DNA of 64,000 nt from Heliocidaris erythrogramma. Its lineage: Eukaryota > Echinodermata > Echinoidea > Camarodonta > Echinometridae. The stretch is from assembly GCA_025617745.1 (NCBI GenBank), contig CM046867.1, positions 27,458,705 through 27,522,704 on the forward strand, in the 5' to 3' direction. A model generated the notes under the pieces. That model saw only the letters and a program-made list of their open reading frames with translations. It ran no database searches and was not told where the DNA came from. Made by a program: the position numbers and the translations under genes. Below are positions 45,403 to 58,000 of the stretch, one piece after another; position 1 is the stretch's first letter; each line of letters opens with the position of its first letter.

Positions 45403-48400
45403 GATTTTAGGCCCTAGAATAACTTATTTTTTGCTGATTTCGTACCAAAATATTCAGAATAGCCTTAGCAATATTTAAGGAGCCTTTTGGTAGTCTCTTG
45501 GCTGCTCCAGGATTTGTTTTCTGCTGTTGGCTGCTTTTAGTAGGACCGACACCGCAAAACAGTTCTGTAATTCAAGTTTGAGGGATGATATCTTCCTTAA
45601 TTTATACCGATCTATGGAAAAAGTAATTGGTATCATTGAAAAGCTTGAGTATTCTTCTTTACAATGATGCAGTGCCATTAATTTTGTCGTGATCATGCAA
45701 TCATGGAATGTGCAGTACAGTTCAGGCCCCTGGGAGTCGGTGGTGCTGAAGCACCCCCGGAGTTGTTTTTTTTTTTTGAGGGGGTGCGCACCCCCTTGCA
45801 GGCTGAGGATGCTATGGGGGACACTTGACCCATAAAGCAGAGGTACAAAATTACAGCAACAAAAAAAGGAAGAAACGTATGCCTATAAGAATTATTCGCC
45901 CCCAATCCACAGGGAAAGTGAATTAGAAATAAAGTTTTCCTTAGGTTCAAAACGATAAAATTTTCAAAAGCTCGGTCGCTTTGCTCCCTGGCATGTATTG
46001 CTTCAGGATCACTTATTTTCACTCCAATATTCGCCATATACCGAGCATTAAAAAAAAAATTATTCTCATTGTTTTTCTCCAATCATTATTTATCTCTTTT
46101 TTCTAAGTGTATAATAGTATTTACCATTTGAAAGAAATCGTAACATTATGTTGCATATATAGCTAAATTCTTCGACTATATTGCTCCTGAATTTTCGTTA
46201 ATTATTGCACCCATTGAGGAAGAAGTGAATATGCAGCGCTCGCTTGGGAATTTTTTCTGGAAGTAAAATGCTTTAAGAAATAGCTTTTTTAGGCTTAAAA
46301 ATGCGAACAAAATTTACAGCTTGGTCGCTCCCCCCCCCCCCCCCCCCGCAGCAAGTTTCGTGTCATTTCGTGTAAGTGTGGGAAAGGGGTGGGGTGGGGT
46401 AATTTCATTTTTTGCCTAGGGCAATACAGAAAATGCCTTTAAAATTTGGAACCTAAAAATTATATTCACAATTTCACTTGTGTTCGCTCGCTTCGCGCAA
46501 ACACATTTTGTCTCGTTATGAACGGATTTCCTTCCTTATTTCCACGTAACTACAATAATGTAAATTGTGTGTATTCCAGGATTGAAAAAAAAATCGGATT
46601 TATTTGATTTAAGTCGATTTACAGCCCTTAATGTTGTTCCTATATTAAAAAAAAAGACCCATCAGCTCTCACTTGGATGAGTTTCATTCGGATCCCTACC
46701 CCTCGAAAAGAAAATATAACGCTCGGTACAATGACGTGGTAAGTGGGGAGGGGGAGGTGGGGGCGGGTATAGGGGTACAACTTCAGTGTTTGACCCGAGC
46801 CCCATAAAATGCTTCCCAGGGGCCGGCAGTACTCCTGGATATAGGGCAAAGTCAGAAATGTGTTTGGGATAGTGCCGAGTCTCGCACGAAATGTGTAATT
46901 TTCTCTTCTATGTGTCTGAATGATGTCCATAAAAGTCATGAATTATAATGTTATCCCCTTTTGCTTGGAAGACGAAATTTGCCTTGAATAATGTTTGTAT
47001 GAGGTAGAGCTGCATTTTGTAAGATGTAAAGATGCCACGCTTATCGAATCTCCTAAAGGCCCAATCAATTGGACAAGTCCAATTCAAGAAGGTGTGCTCC
47101 CAAACGATGTGCCCATGCAGGTTTGGGGTGAGCATATGGAAGTATATTACCGCTACTGACTTACAACGATTTCTCATTAAAAGAAGAAGATGAAGAGAGA
47201 TGGAGAGAGAGAGAGAGAAAATGAAAATCTGCGTGTCTTCCTTTTTTGTCATCAGTTTGGATGGAATGGTTTGTTTTTTGAAGAGAAAGTGTGTTTACAC
47301 TGTTTTTAAGCGTGAATTAGAGTTTGTTTGAGGTGAAACCTGGAATAGTTGAAAATCTCGTATGAAAGTAAACTCAACGAAAACCCTCGAGAAATAGTCG
47401 AGGAATTTTGCAAGGCAACCGAAAGTTGAGATTTCGTTCAAATGTTCAATTTGTCGCAGGAGCGGAAAGCACGCACCAAACACTGCCTAGTGCCTATAGT
47501 TGTAGTGTGAATCAATAAAAAGGAAACGCATATTCAACAAATAAAAAAATTAAAAAATGTCAAATCGCTGAAATATGCAATAGCTGATGATTTCTTCTTT
47601 AATTTGATAGGCTGCTCACCAAAATGCAATCATGGATGACTGAGCATTATGAGCCATTAATTTAAAAGTTTTGGATGAATTGTGTTCAGGAGTGTGTGAG
47701 TGCATTCTATCGGAATGGAGACCAGTCTCCCAACCTTGGGTGGACCAATGGACCATCCATTTCATTCAAGACCTTGGTAAAGGCAAATTTAACATGAATC
47801 AAGAAAATTCCTACTGTTCACCTGTCCATGGTCAGATTTTATTGATCAAGGTGTCAAATCAAAGAAAACATGATAGGCTACAAGGTGAGTAATATTGATG
47901 AAATCTATATGTACTGATTGCAACAACATTTTGGGTTGAATCTGGGTTTCCTTTTTATTGACTCACACTATATCTCAGTGAACAAGCTGTCATTTAGCAA
48001 GAAAGGGAAAGAGAGAGAGAGAGAAAGAGACAGAAAGAAATCAAGCTAAGAAAGAAAAAGAAAGAGAAGGGGATAGAGAAAAAGAGAAGGACAGGGAAAT
48101 GATCACTGTATATATACCAACAAGAATACATGAAATAAAACCTAACAGAAAACAGTTTAGAAGCCGCATACACTATACTTAACATGTATGCTATTGTAAG
48201 GCAGTCAACATTCAGGAGAGAAATACAAGGTAGGAGCAGACTGAAAGAACAGAAGGGAGAGAGGGAGGAAAATAGAGGGGATGAAAAGAGAGAGAAAGAA
48301 AGAGAGAGAGGGCTGACCAGTTGGCCTGACTCGGGGAAATTCGGATACAATCAGGTCAAATCGTGCGCTACCGAAGGAATGTCATTGCCGGATTCCTCGG

Positions 48401-48663
48401 GCGATCGTTAACTCGAATCCCTCCATACGCAACCGACCAATGAGATTCAAATACTGGAATAAAGAACGCGCGACCTTGTTTACTCAAATTTGGGTCAATG
48501 TGCGAACTTTTATTAGCTGCGCACGATAAATTGAAGTCGCTTTGAACTTTGATCCAGAGAAAGGAGCAGCCAACTGTAAAAGCGCCCATAGATTGCGACT
48601 TGTCGCTCCCTTTAAGACATAATTCCGACATCATAACGACTAAGACGGAAAAAATCATATGCA
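45403..48663. other. spacer between the TNFR genes, mostly unassigned
   Basis: Contains G/C homopolymers (46321-46348), GA-rich microsatellites (47203-47219, 48004-48095, 48255-48310) and the unassigned frame at 47671-47892. The remainder shows fragments resembling transposon UTRs without motifs. Confidence 0.4.
47671..47892 (+). other. unassigned open frame ending at a good splice donor
   Basis: The frame reads CECILSEWRPVSQPWVDQWT, IHFIQDLGKGKFNMNQENSY and CSPVHGQILLIKVSNQRKHD, and ends at CTACAAG|GTGAGTAA (donor at 47885). A possible acceptor (GTGTTCAG) sits at about 47688. Not recognised; it lies in the TNFR-A/TNFR-B spacer and could be a lone exon of a non-coding transcript. Confidence 0.25.
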
Positions 48664-49449
48664 CACTGTAAAAAATAACTGTAAAACTACAGGTTTCCTG
48701 GCCCTTGAAATTACAAGTTATTGCCGTCATTTCAATTTTACAGGCTTTTTCCTGTAAAACAACAGCAAGTTTGTTAGTTTACCGGAAATCAGCATTTATT
48801 TCAATCGCCCGATAAAAAACACCGTTAAAAAGCATTTTCTCATATTTTAACAAGTTACCCTGTTAAATTACCAAATACGTGGGAAAATTTCATGATTTTT
48901 AGTAAGCGTATGGTTTGGGGTTGCCCGATTTAGTAACTGTCACAAAAGGAATAAAAAACTATAAGGTCCATATAAAAGATTGCATTAAACTGGGCGCTGT
49001 GGCGTGCACCTGTAATCCAGCTACCAGTGGAAGTTATAAACTGATTCAGCGGACCCAGGTTCGAGACTGAGTCACGTCTTTCGGATGGTGATGGTGAATT
49101 TTAAGGTCGGTCCCAGACGTAAATAATCATATCTGATTGATACACGTCTGTAAAAAAATTACACACACACACACACAATTAACTAGATAGGATATGTTTA
49201 GGATAGGATAGATTAAGGTAGAGAATAGGATAACACAAAGCATGGCTATACACTAATAACTGTAAAACTACAGGCTTTCCTTGAGACTGACTAGAAATTA
49301 TTTTAAATTTACAGTCTTTTCCTGTAAAAAAACGGAAATATTTTTTACAGACTGTAGTTTTACATGAGGCTGTAAAATAACGTGCACTCCTGGCGTTTCG
49401 ACTGCCAGGAAATTTCCTGTAAAAATACCCACATATTTTTTTAACAGTG
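48664..49449. mobile_element. CACTGTAAAA-ended MITE
   Basis: Begins CACTGTAAAAAATAACTGTA and ends in the inverted form TATTTTTTTAACAGTG. Internally the phrase CTGTAAAACTACAGG recurs (48670s, 49260s) with many CTGTAAAA/TTTTACAG pairs. An SRP-RNA-like SINE (48990-49177) interrupts it. Flanks CATATGCA and CATCAATA do not match cleanly, so the target duplication is unclear. Confidence 0.6.
48990..49177 (+). repeat. 7SL/SRP-RNA-like SINE
   Basis: Starts GGGCGCTGTGGCGTGCACCT and continues TGTAATCCAGCTACC, which closely resembles the conserved 5' Alu-domain start of animal SRP (7SL) RNA. About 65 bp on is a B-box-like GGTTCGAGACT (49059-49069). The body then diverges and ends in (CA)n at 49161-49177, a retroposon-like tail. 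It lies inside a MITE, consistent with later insertion. Similarity was judged from memory of SRP RNA without alignment. Confidence 0.6.
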
Positions 49450-49599
49450 CATCAATAGGGCAGAAAAAAAAGGGAGACAAAGCTCCTATGCAACTTAGGA
49501 AAGATGTCGAAAAGAGAGAACCTCCAGACGATGTGGATTGATGAGCAAGTTCTCTCGAAGTATTTGGCAGTCGCACAGGCCTGAAAGGCTCTTATAAGC

Positions 49600-50470
49600 A
49601 AATGAACATAACAAGATAGTCCCTACGAGATGAGAGTGAAGACCACTGAGGAACCAGAAGTCTTTCATCGTACAGCATCTCACCACGCCTCTTCCTCCGG
49701 GGCCAAGCGAGTCGCTGTACGCTGAATTTTCTCAATTTGTTTAATTTGGGTTTGGGTGGTCGGATGCCAGGCCAGAATACCATATTCAAGGATTGGCAAG
49801 ATAAGGGCTCTATATAACGAGAATATGGCATTAGTGGAAGCACCGCGAGCAACTGCTCGGATGAATCCGAGTAGGCGGTTGGCCCTAGAAACAATCGAAT
49901 CGATGTGTGATTTCCAAGATAAGTTTGAGCTAATTGTTATTCCTAAGTATTGAAATGAGGGTACAGAAGATATGCATGTGTCTCCTAAAAGGTATTGAGG
50001 AGTCTGGGTCCACTTCTTTCTGGTTACATGCATGACTTTGGTCTTATTCGGATTAAAAGACATACCATTACTAACAGTCCACTGTATTAGGTGTCCAAGT
50101 CTTTTTGAAGTAAGACTTGGTCAACATTAGAAGAGATTTCACGGAATAACAAGAGATCATCTGCAAAGAGAACAGCTTCAGAAGAAACTAAGCGAAATGG
50201 AAATGTCATTAATAAAGAGGTTAAAGAGTTTGGGACCCAACACACTCCCTTGTGGAATTCCTGAAGGAACATGGATCCAAGAAGAAGTGGAACCCTGAAA
50301 AAGAACAGACTGATAACGGTTGGAAAGAAAAGAGCGAATCCATCTCCACAGGTTGCCCTGAATATTGAAATGAGAGGATAATTTGGCAAGAAGGGCATTG
50401 TGAGGCATTCTGTCGAATGCTTAGGACATATCCAAAAACACTGCATCAATCCGAGGTGGTGACCGCTTAG
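49600..50470 (-). pseudogene. non-LTR retrotransposon reverse transcriptase relic (first LINE fragment)
   Basis: Minus-strand frames read in order AFDRMPHNALLAKLSSHFNI (motif A, with a stop just before it), SGIPQGSVLGPKLFNLFIND (about 50258-50200), LFADDLLLFREI (catalytic FADD near 50170) and NPNKTKVMHVTRK. These are followed by QYLGITISSNLSWKSHI and ILEYGILAWHP toward 49720. This is the order of a Jockey/CR1-like LINE RT. The motifs fall in alternating frames, so at least two indels plus a stop have disabled it. The 5' part (endonuclease) and a clear 3' tail are missing. Confidence 0.85.
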
Positions 50471-50787
50471 CTTTAGTTTATTCAAACCAAATCAAACATA
50501 AGAAATAACTGCAGAAATCAGAATGATAGGTTTGGGACCCCAGTGAAGCACAGTTTGTGGTCGGGGCCCCTATGTACAATCAACTATGGCAAGGTGATAA
50601 CATATTTACAAGGAGTATATAACTAATGTACAAATGATATAAAAACGTAATAAATGCAAACAAACATAACATATCCAAAACTAACTGCTAAACAAATAAA
50701 TAAGTCTGAAGTAAGACTAGATCTATTTAGGGGATCTCCCCCTCTTTTCTGCATCCGCGCATGCGCAGCACAGTCGATTGCACCATA

Positions 50788-50839
50788 AGCTCTAGAAGAT
50801 TGCGAAATAATATGATAATTTTTGCAATCTTCTAGAGCT
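50788..50839. repeat. 16-bp stem hairpin
   Basis: AGCTCTAGAAGATTGC and its perfect complement GCAATCTTCTAGAGCT surround an AT-rich loop of about 20 nt; GTCGATTG / TCGATTGACAACGTCG lie just outside. Probably a small snapback repeat. No RNA family recognised. Confidence 0.6.
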
Positions 50840-51387
50840 TTCGATTGACAACGTCGTCGCAACGTTTGCATTGAACGAAGGAGCTGTCTCTAAAAAAAAC
50901 ACCGACATATAAATCTTTATTTTGATATTCCACGCAATCATTGGATAAACAGAACCTGGCTGTGGTCATTTTTTCTGCTACACATTTATTCATGTGTGTC
51001 ATTAAGGTAAGCAATGCCATGATGCAATAATGATTCAACAAGTACTTTAAGTTTAAGTTTAACATCTATTCTAATTTCTATTCTTGTCGAATCGTGATGA
51101 TGAAAGTTGATGAGTCTACTCTGTCATGTTGGCTTACCCGGCTTACCTTGGCAGTCAAACAAGCTTTGTGGAACCCTGCCAGCAAACAGATTGACCACTG
51201 TCTTGTCGAAGGGCAGGGATATGATGCTAGACAGAAATAATGTGTGTGGCCGTGGGAGGATTTAAAAATATTTTTTTTTCCCGGCGTTATCGTAAAATAG
51301 GTCCCCTCTCATTCACTCCGCACAGTATATTACAATTATTAGTTTTTTGCTTGTAGTTGTAACTTGTAACACTGTGTAGGGACTTCA

Positions 51388-52195
51388 TTTCAATGCTACG
51401 TTTATACAGATTACAAAAAAGGGCAGTAAGAATCATTTCGCATGCCAATTTTCTTGCCTATACAAAGCTGTTGTTTAGTCACCTGAATATATTTGATTTT
51501 CTGATTATGAAATTGCAATTTTTATGTACTTGTAATATAATAGAAACTATATATACCAAACAGTATTTCAGAAAGTTTTTGTCATAATGCCGATACACAT
51601 ACCTGGAATACACGTGGATCTTCTATCTTCCATTTACCTAAAATACGCACCTCGCTAGCAAAGAATTGCCTTTTTTTTCAAAGGGCCCACAAACTGGAAC
51701 AGCTTACCATTGTATATTAAATCTAGTCCTTCACTTAATGTTTTTAAAAGGAGATATAAAATCCTATTACTCAATAGATATGTTAACATTTTTTGATCAG
51801 GTCTTGATTTGTTTTGCTTTGTTTTTTTATCTTTGTATTAACGTAAGTTTTTTTTGTTTTTTTGTTAATCTTATCAGTTTCTATTTGCTTATAATATATA
51901 TTTTTTTTCAATCTGATCTTGGTTACCTCTCATCTTATCCTAATTTCATATTTTTAGTTTCATTTTTTTGTTAAGGTGGCAGCACTAATAAGGCATTACC
52001 TTTCTAGCTGTCTCATTCTCATAAATACTCTCTTTCCCCTATATTTTCTTGAGATTACCTTTGTGATGTATATTATATTTTACGATTATTGTGTAATATA
52101 TGTTATTTTGACTTCATAATCTATGCTATATTGTATGTCATTTTTATGTAAATGTTTTTGATGATGAATGAAATAAATTTGACAGTTCTAACTTC
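51388..52195 (+). pseudogene. 3' end of a second, unrelated non-LTR retrotransposon (5'-truncated)
   Basis: The plus strand reads LYRLQKRAVRIISHANFLAY, then after frame breaks NTRGSSIFHLPKIRTSLAKN and, past a poly-T frameshift near 51670, GPTNWNSLPLYIKSSPSLN with FKRRYKILLLN. This is the C-terminal tail typical of LINE ORF2 proteins. It is followed by about 400 bp of T-rich 3' UTR ending near AATGAAATAAATTTGAC (about 52185). It is 5'-truncated, inactive, and opposite in strand to the fragment at 49.6-50.5 kb. Confidence 0.8.
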
Positions 52196-52973
52196 ATTCC
52201 ACCTCAATAGAGATAACACACAAGTGTGTGCATAGGCCTACACACTGAATGTTAGGGGATCTATTGATCCACAATTAGGCCTTTTTTTTTCATGCTTCTT
52301 TTCACTCTCCTCCATTGACTCATTTGAGTTGTGTATGTAGGAAACATGGGAGAGGGATACGGAGGTAACAGAAGTTATACTTATAGTTATAGCCTACATC
52401 CCAAATGAAATTCTAGGATATATCTACAAATAGCTTTTTCAAGATCTCTGTCATGTCATTTTGGTTCAGCTTGGATCTAAAGTTTAAATTTTTCTCTGTC
52501 TGAACATCTGTAGTGTAGATCCGTTCATAGCTTGTCTTTTCAAATATGAAATCATTCATTGCCAGGCCTATATCATTATGTTCATGTTGGTGGTAGGCCT
52601 TTATAGCAAAAGTATAATTTCATGTTTTCTAATGACAAGCTGTAAGACATCAGAATTTTCTTACAAAATTCATTTATTGTTTATATAGATATCAGGGGGG
52701 AAAATGGTGCTGTATCAACATTGTACTTGTAACAGATGAAAATGTATGGAAAAAACAAATCTTAAATGCGAAATTTTCAAATTAATATTTTTTCTCCAGA
52801 AACAATTGGTTTGAAGAGTACTGCTAGTTTTAAGGGAGCAAGGATGCCACCTCCCCCCCCCCCCCCCCCCGTACAATTTTCGATCACTATTTGAGAAATT
52901 ATTAATTAAACCTCAAAAAATCTTTTCTGGAAAATCTTCTTGCTTGGTCACAAGGCAATTTTGTTAAAGGGAA

Positions 52974-54185
52974 AGTCAACCTTCATTTTTTCTGTTGATA
53001 TTATATGAAGCGTAACTTGCTGATTAATTTGATAACAAATTTACCAGAATTGGACAGCTATGAACAAAGTTATAGAATGTTTTAGGTCCCACCAAACACG
53101 TCTTTCGCCCATCATCTGCTGCACATGGGGGCCGCCATTTTCCCCGAATGACGTATTTGCGGACAACTGGCTAGTCTAGATTGTGTCCATTTGGGGGGGG
53201 GGGTTTATTCCGTTTATTCCCCTACGCTGCTCTTTCTCTACATGTATATCCCACACAAGGCGCGATCCCCCAAATTTCACCCGAAGGGTGGAATTGCAAA
53301 GGGCTTTTATTGTTCGGATCATGCGATACATAGACAAAAAAAAATTCAGGGCAAGTTTTATTACGTTTCTCTGAATACTTTTCTTACGTTTCTCTGAATA
53401 CTTTTCTTACGTTTCTCTGAATACTTTTCTTTAAATATTGCTCTGAATATTTAATTAGATTTTTCACTTTTTGAAAAAGCAAGGCCACAAATCAGTAAGT
53501 ATTTCAGAGCACAACAGTTGCCATTGTGTGTTGTAGTTGATATTCCAGAACACCTTTCTAACCCAGAGTCATGAATCATTAATGACACTGGACCGCAAAA
53601 GGTTGGGAGAAACGACAACTGCAACACACAGTGGCAATTGTTGTGTTCTGAATTAATTTCTGATATACACAGATTTGTTGCCTTGATTTGTCAAAAAGTG
53701 AAAAATCTAATTAAATATTCAGAGCAATATTTTAAGAAAAGTATTCAGAGAAATGTGATGAAACTTGCTCCCAAACTTTACAATGTAAAAACCTCAGTCT
53801 GATACGATGAATAATTTTTGAACTATTAACAATCAAAAGTGTGCAAAGTTTTTTTTTTAACAGCTAGTAGTAGCAGAGAGTTGCGCTCTGCGTGGGATAT
53901 GCGTGTAGAGAAAGAGCAGCGTAGCGGAATTAAACCAAATATAGAATCTAGACTAGGAATTGTCCACAGATATGTCATTCGTTGACCAAGTCCACTGCAA
54001 ACATGGAAAATGGCGGCCCCCATGCATGTGCAGCAGACGACAGGAAAAGTCTTGTTTAGGGGTTCATCATTATATAACTTTCTTCATAGCTGTCCAGTTC
54101 TGGTAAATTTGGTATCAAATTAATCAGCAAATAAGATTTCATATAAATATCAATGGAAAAAAGATAAGGTTGGATTTCCCTTTAA
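52974..54185. mobile_element. 1.2-kb TTAA-ended foldback MITE
   Basis: Ends TTAAAGGGAAAGTCAACCTT and inverted AAGGTTGGATTTCCCTTTAA. About 250 bp of inverted arm similarity continues inward (ACAGCTATGAA, TGCTGCACATG, GGGGGCCGCCATTTTCC and complements). A 23-bp unit TTACGTTTCTCTGAATACTT occurs about three times at 53363-53431 and once inverted later. No transposase is evident. Confidence 0.7.
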
Positions 54186-54666
54186 GCATGGGTTTTGGAG
54201 CCAAGCGTTAAAAATGAAGTTCAAGGAAAACTTGGGAACATATCAAGCCCAAACAGAGAATGTATTCACCGCCCACTCTTCACATCTCACCGCTAGACAA
54301 TAGCAGCCTAATCCGGGAACAATAGCTACCAATGCGCACAAGCAAATTATTGCAGCGCACAAGTACATGTAATCATGCAACGCATTTATTGCGCCTTATT
54401 TTGCACTGGCTGTGTGACGTCACAATGAATTTATGAATTTGCACTTTATGAGTTGTGATGGAGGCTGAAATGTAGTAGTTTGGTGAGCTCCCACAAACAG
54501 TTTCCCATCTTACATAGTACATGCTCATTGTCTTCAAATATACCATAAAAGGTGCATCCATAGATTTTTAATTTCTCTCATGCAATATAATGCACTTGAG
54601 AAATCAGTATGGATGCACATATTATGGATGCACATATTATGGTATATTCAACTCCAGAGCATGCAC

Positions 54667-54754
54667 TATATCGTCTGTTTGGAACCAGAAGGGCTCTAAT
54701 TCCTGTACTTTAACACAGAGTTAATGCCCTTCTGGCTCTCAACAGACGATATAT
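54667..54754. repeat. 88-bp hairpin upstream of TNFR-B
   Basis: TATATCGTCTGTTTGGAACC with AGAAGGGCT pairs with AGCC.GAAGGGC in complement and AACAGACGATATATA. It lies about 270 bp before the first visible TNFR-B exon. Mobile hairpin or regulatory RNA cannot be told apart here. Confidence 0.6.
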
Positions 54755-55026
54755 ATATAATACAGGCGCATTACTGTCTGCCCATTGGACAAGAGGTCAT
54801 GTACGTTTATGGAGGTTTAAACCTTGGTCTGAAATAAACCTCTTTTGTGAATTCAGACCAATGACTAATTGACTAGAAATGTTGAAAGTTCCTCAAAGTG
54901 TATTCTTTACAAATTATGAAGAGATGGATTAAAGGAACATCCCATCTCACCATGCGAAATTGGGACTTGGAAAAAAATTTCTTGCTGCGATGTTCTTGTT
55001 TGATTTACTTTTTTTCAGAACCAATT

Positions 55027-58000
55027 ATGGAGGATCTTGGTAGAAGTAGGATGACATTAATTGTCACCGCTGCCGTAATCATCATTACATGTACAGTGCC
55101 ATCTGTGTGTGCCTTCCCTCTTTCACGTCCACCTGGAAATATTTCACAGGTATTTATTTACTTATCTATGCAGAATGCAAGTAAGCTCATCTTGTAAACA
55201 TGCCGAAGAGAAGATTACATGAATGACTAAATTCTTTTTTAGATTTAGGAAGAGCAAGAATTGATTTATTCACTAGAAGTTTTCGGATTACACTGATTGA
55301 TTTGGAAAACTTTAATTCAAAGTGGCCATAACCTCTCCCTTGTCAGGAGCAAGAAATCTCTCCTCATAGTGTAATTGTTCTAGTGTGTATTCAATCATAC
55401 AGAGAAGAGCCATTTCTTTCTGAGAGGGAACCATTTTCATACATTGTGAAACTGTTTTAATGGAAGATACTAAACAATAAGTTTTATGATGAAACATTGA
55501 ATCAGAAGCCCATATTTCACTTGAAAGTTCAGTTTTTATAGTTTGTCTTAAATCTAGTAGCACAAAAGGGGTTAACCTTATTTCTGTTCTTAATTAAGTG
55601 AGAGTCATCATGAAATAAGATATTTGCCAGACAATTAGTAGAATCACTTTTGGTGTTTTCCTTGTGCCAAAGACAACTGTGTACCTCAGAAATTCTGAGG
55701 TACATGTAAATGATTGATTTCCACTTATTTTCTCTCAATAACTTGGATGTTGTTTGTTTGGTTGTTTTTTGGTGGTGTTTACAGGTTCAGCAAACTAAAG
55801 AGTTTAAGAACCCTGGAGATTGTCTACCAAATCAATATTTTATCTTTGGCAATTTCACTTGTGGCAACTGTACCTACTGCTCTCGTGGTACAGAACACTT
55901 CCCCCATGGAGTAAGTACCAAGAAGTTTGAGTCTTTATGACTATAATGATTTCTATTCTTTTTTGTTGTTATATTTATTTATTTACCTATTTGTTAATTT
56001 ATGATATTTATACAGAGTAGTGCAATTTAGTAGCGGTAGTCTTTAATGACTATAATAGTCATTATTATTATTGCGACTTAAGGCGAATCCTTTTATCTCA
56101 TCCTATTGTTAGGATTCGCCTTAACCCACGTTCGTTTCGCGTTTCTATTGTGACGGAATAAACCTATTGTTAGGATTCGCCTTAAGTCGCAGATAGGTAA
56201 ATTAACAACTCAATAACAATATGATATTATATCTCTCTCCCTTTAAAACTGATGATTATTTATAGAATGATAATCATATCTTTAGTAAACTGTGGGCTAT
56301 TACTTTAATTATCAAAAGTATAGTGACATTGGTAGTAAATATAGTAACAGTAGCATTAGCAGTAGTATTATTACAGGGATACAGCCTTGTCTTCATGAAG
56401 ATAATTATACACGGGCGGATCCAGGATTGAATAAAAGAGGGGGCACACAAATGAAGGTTTGTCAACTTTTGGAAAAGGTAGACCGTTCAGTCGTTCAGTT
56501 TGGGGGGGGGAGGGGGTGTCGACAAAAAAAAAATTCACCATACCTTCAAAATTCGCTCAGTGGGGGGGGGGGGGGGGGTAGGATTATGGGGGTCCAGTTT
56601 CCCTCCATAATTCCCTGACAAGCAAAAAAAAAAGGGTCTTCATTCTAAGGGGGGGGGGGGGCACTATCGAGAAAATGGCGGATCGTCTATGGTCAAAATG
56701 CATACTTTTCTTCCAAAGGGGGGGGGGGGCACAGGCCTGGATCCGCCAATGATTATACATCTTATTTCTAATCAAACTCGCATGCTTAGTTGCCTTTTTT
56801 TCTGTTAATCTATAGCTCTGTATCAATATAGTATTTTTGTAATGAATGGATCCCTACTATTTCCTGTTTTTAAAGTCGAGGATTTGTCGAGTGCATTTAT
56901 TTCTTATAAATTAATCACAGCAATGTGGGAATGGTGATGGAGAAAGAGCAACCTGTCGTCCATGTCCAGAAGGCTTTTACCAGACTGAAGAAGGCTATTC
57001 GGACGTTACATGCAGACGTTGTGTGAAGTGTGATGAGAAAGCCGAGGTCTTGCAGCAGTGTGGTCCAACACAGAACAGAGAGTGTGGTGCTTGCCCATCA
57101 GGGTAAGTGGCAGATGCAGACTTGTATATAGCATGTAGTGCACTACTACTGTATTTAAAAATGTTTTACAATTTCTTGTGATTGACCCAATAGCATGTAA
57201 TGCTGATGCTAAAAAATTAACCCAGCAAACTGAAATGAGAAGTTAACCCTCCATAGAATGTTGGCATGCATATGGGAGCAGAAAGATCAGAGAAATATTG
57301 AAATTTGAAGATAGCTTGGAATAGGGATAAGAAATTTTCTGTATCAAATAGTGAGATTGACTTTCAAATCTGCAAGTTTCTTATTCAGGGTCCAAAGGTC
57401 TCTAATTTGTGTCTCTAATGTTTCTGGTTCTACTAAAGTCAACCTTATAAAGGGTAAATTCTCCTGTAATCTTAGAACAAATAAAGCAGAAGTGTCAACT
57501 GACCCAGCAGTTCAATTGAATGAATCTGCACTGCTGGTTTGGGAATGAAAAAAAGAAAAGAAATAGGTACCAGAGCCAATACTGAAAGGTTTCTAGATCC
57601 TGGCTTGGTTTTACACCAAGTGCTAGTTACATGTATTCTTCTTCTCTGAATGTATGCTCTCAATAACGGAGGAATCATTACTATATTCATATTAGTTTAG
57701 GCAGAGAGTGTATTCAAAGATCATCACTCTTTGGTGTTTCTTGTTCCTTGAATTACTTATGAATCTTCCAGAACATATGCCTTCACTCCCAACGTGTGCC
57801 TCAATTGTTCACAAGACCCAACCCAGTCTGCCTGTGCACGACCCACACCTACGCACACTGCCCCAACCAATCAGTCAGCACCCACAAAGCCATCATTGAT
57901 ATCACTGCCCCCTTCAACCCCACTGCCTGTTTCAACCCAGCTGCCTCCCACTGTACAACCTTCACCAGCATCTTCACAGACACAGAACACTTCAAATGAC

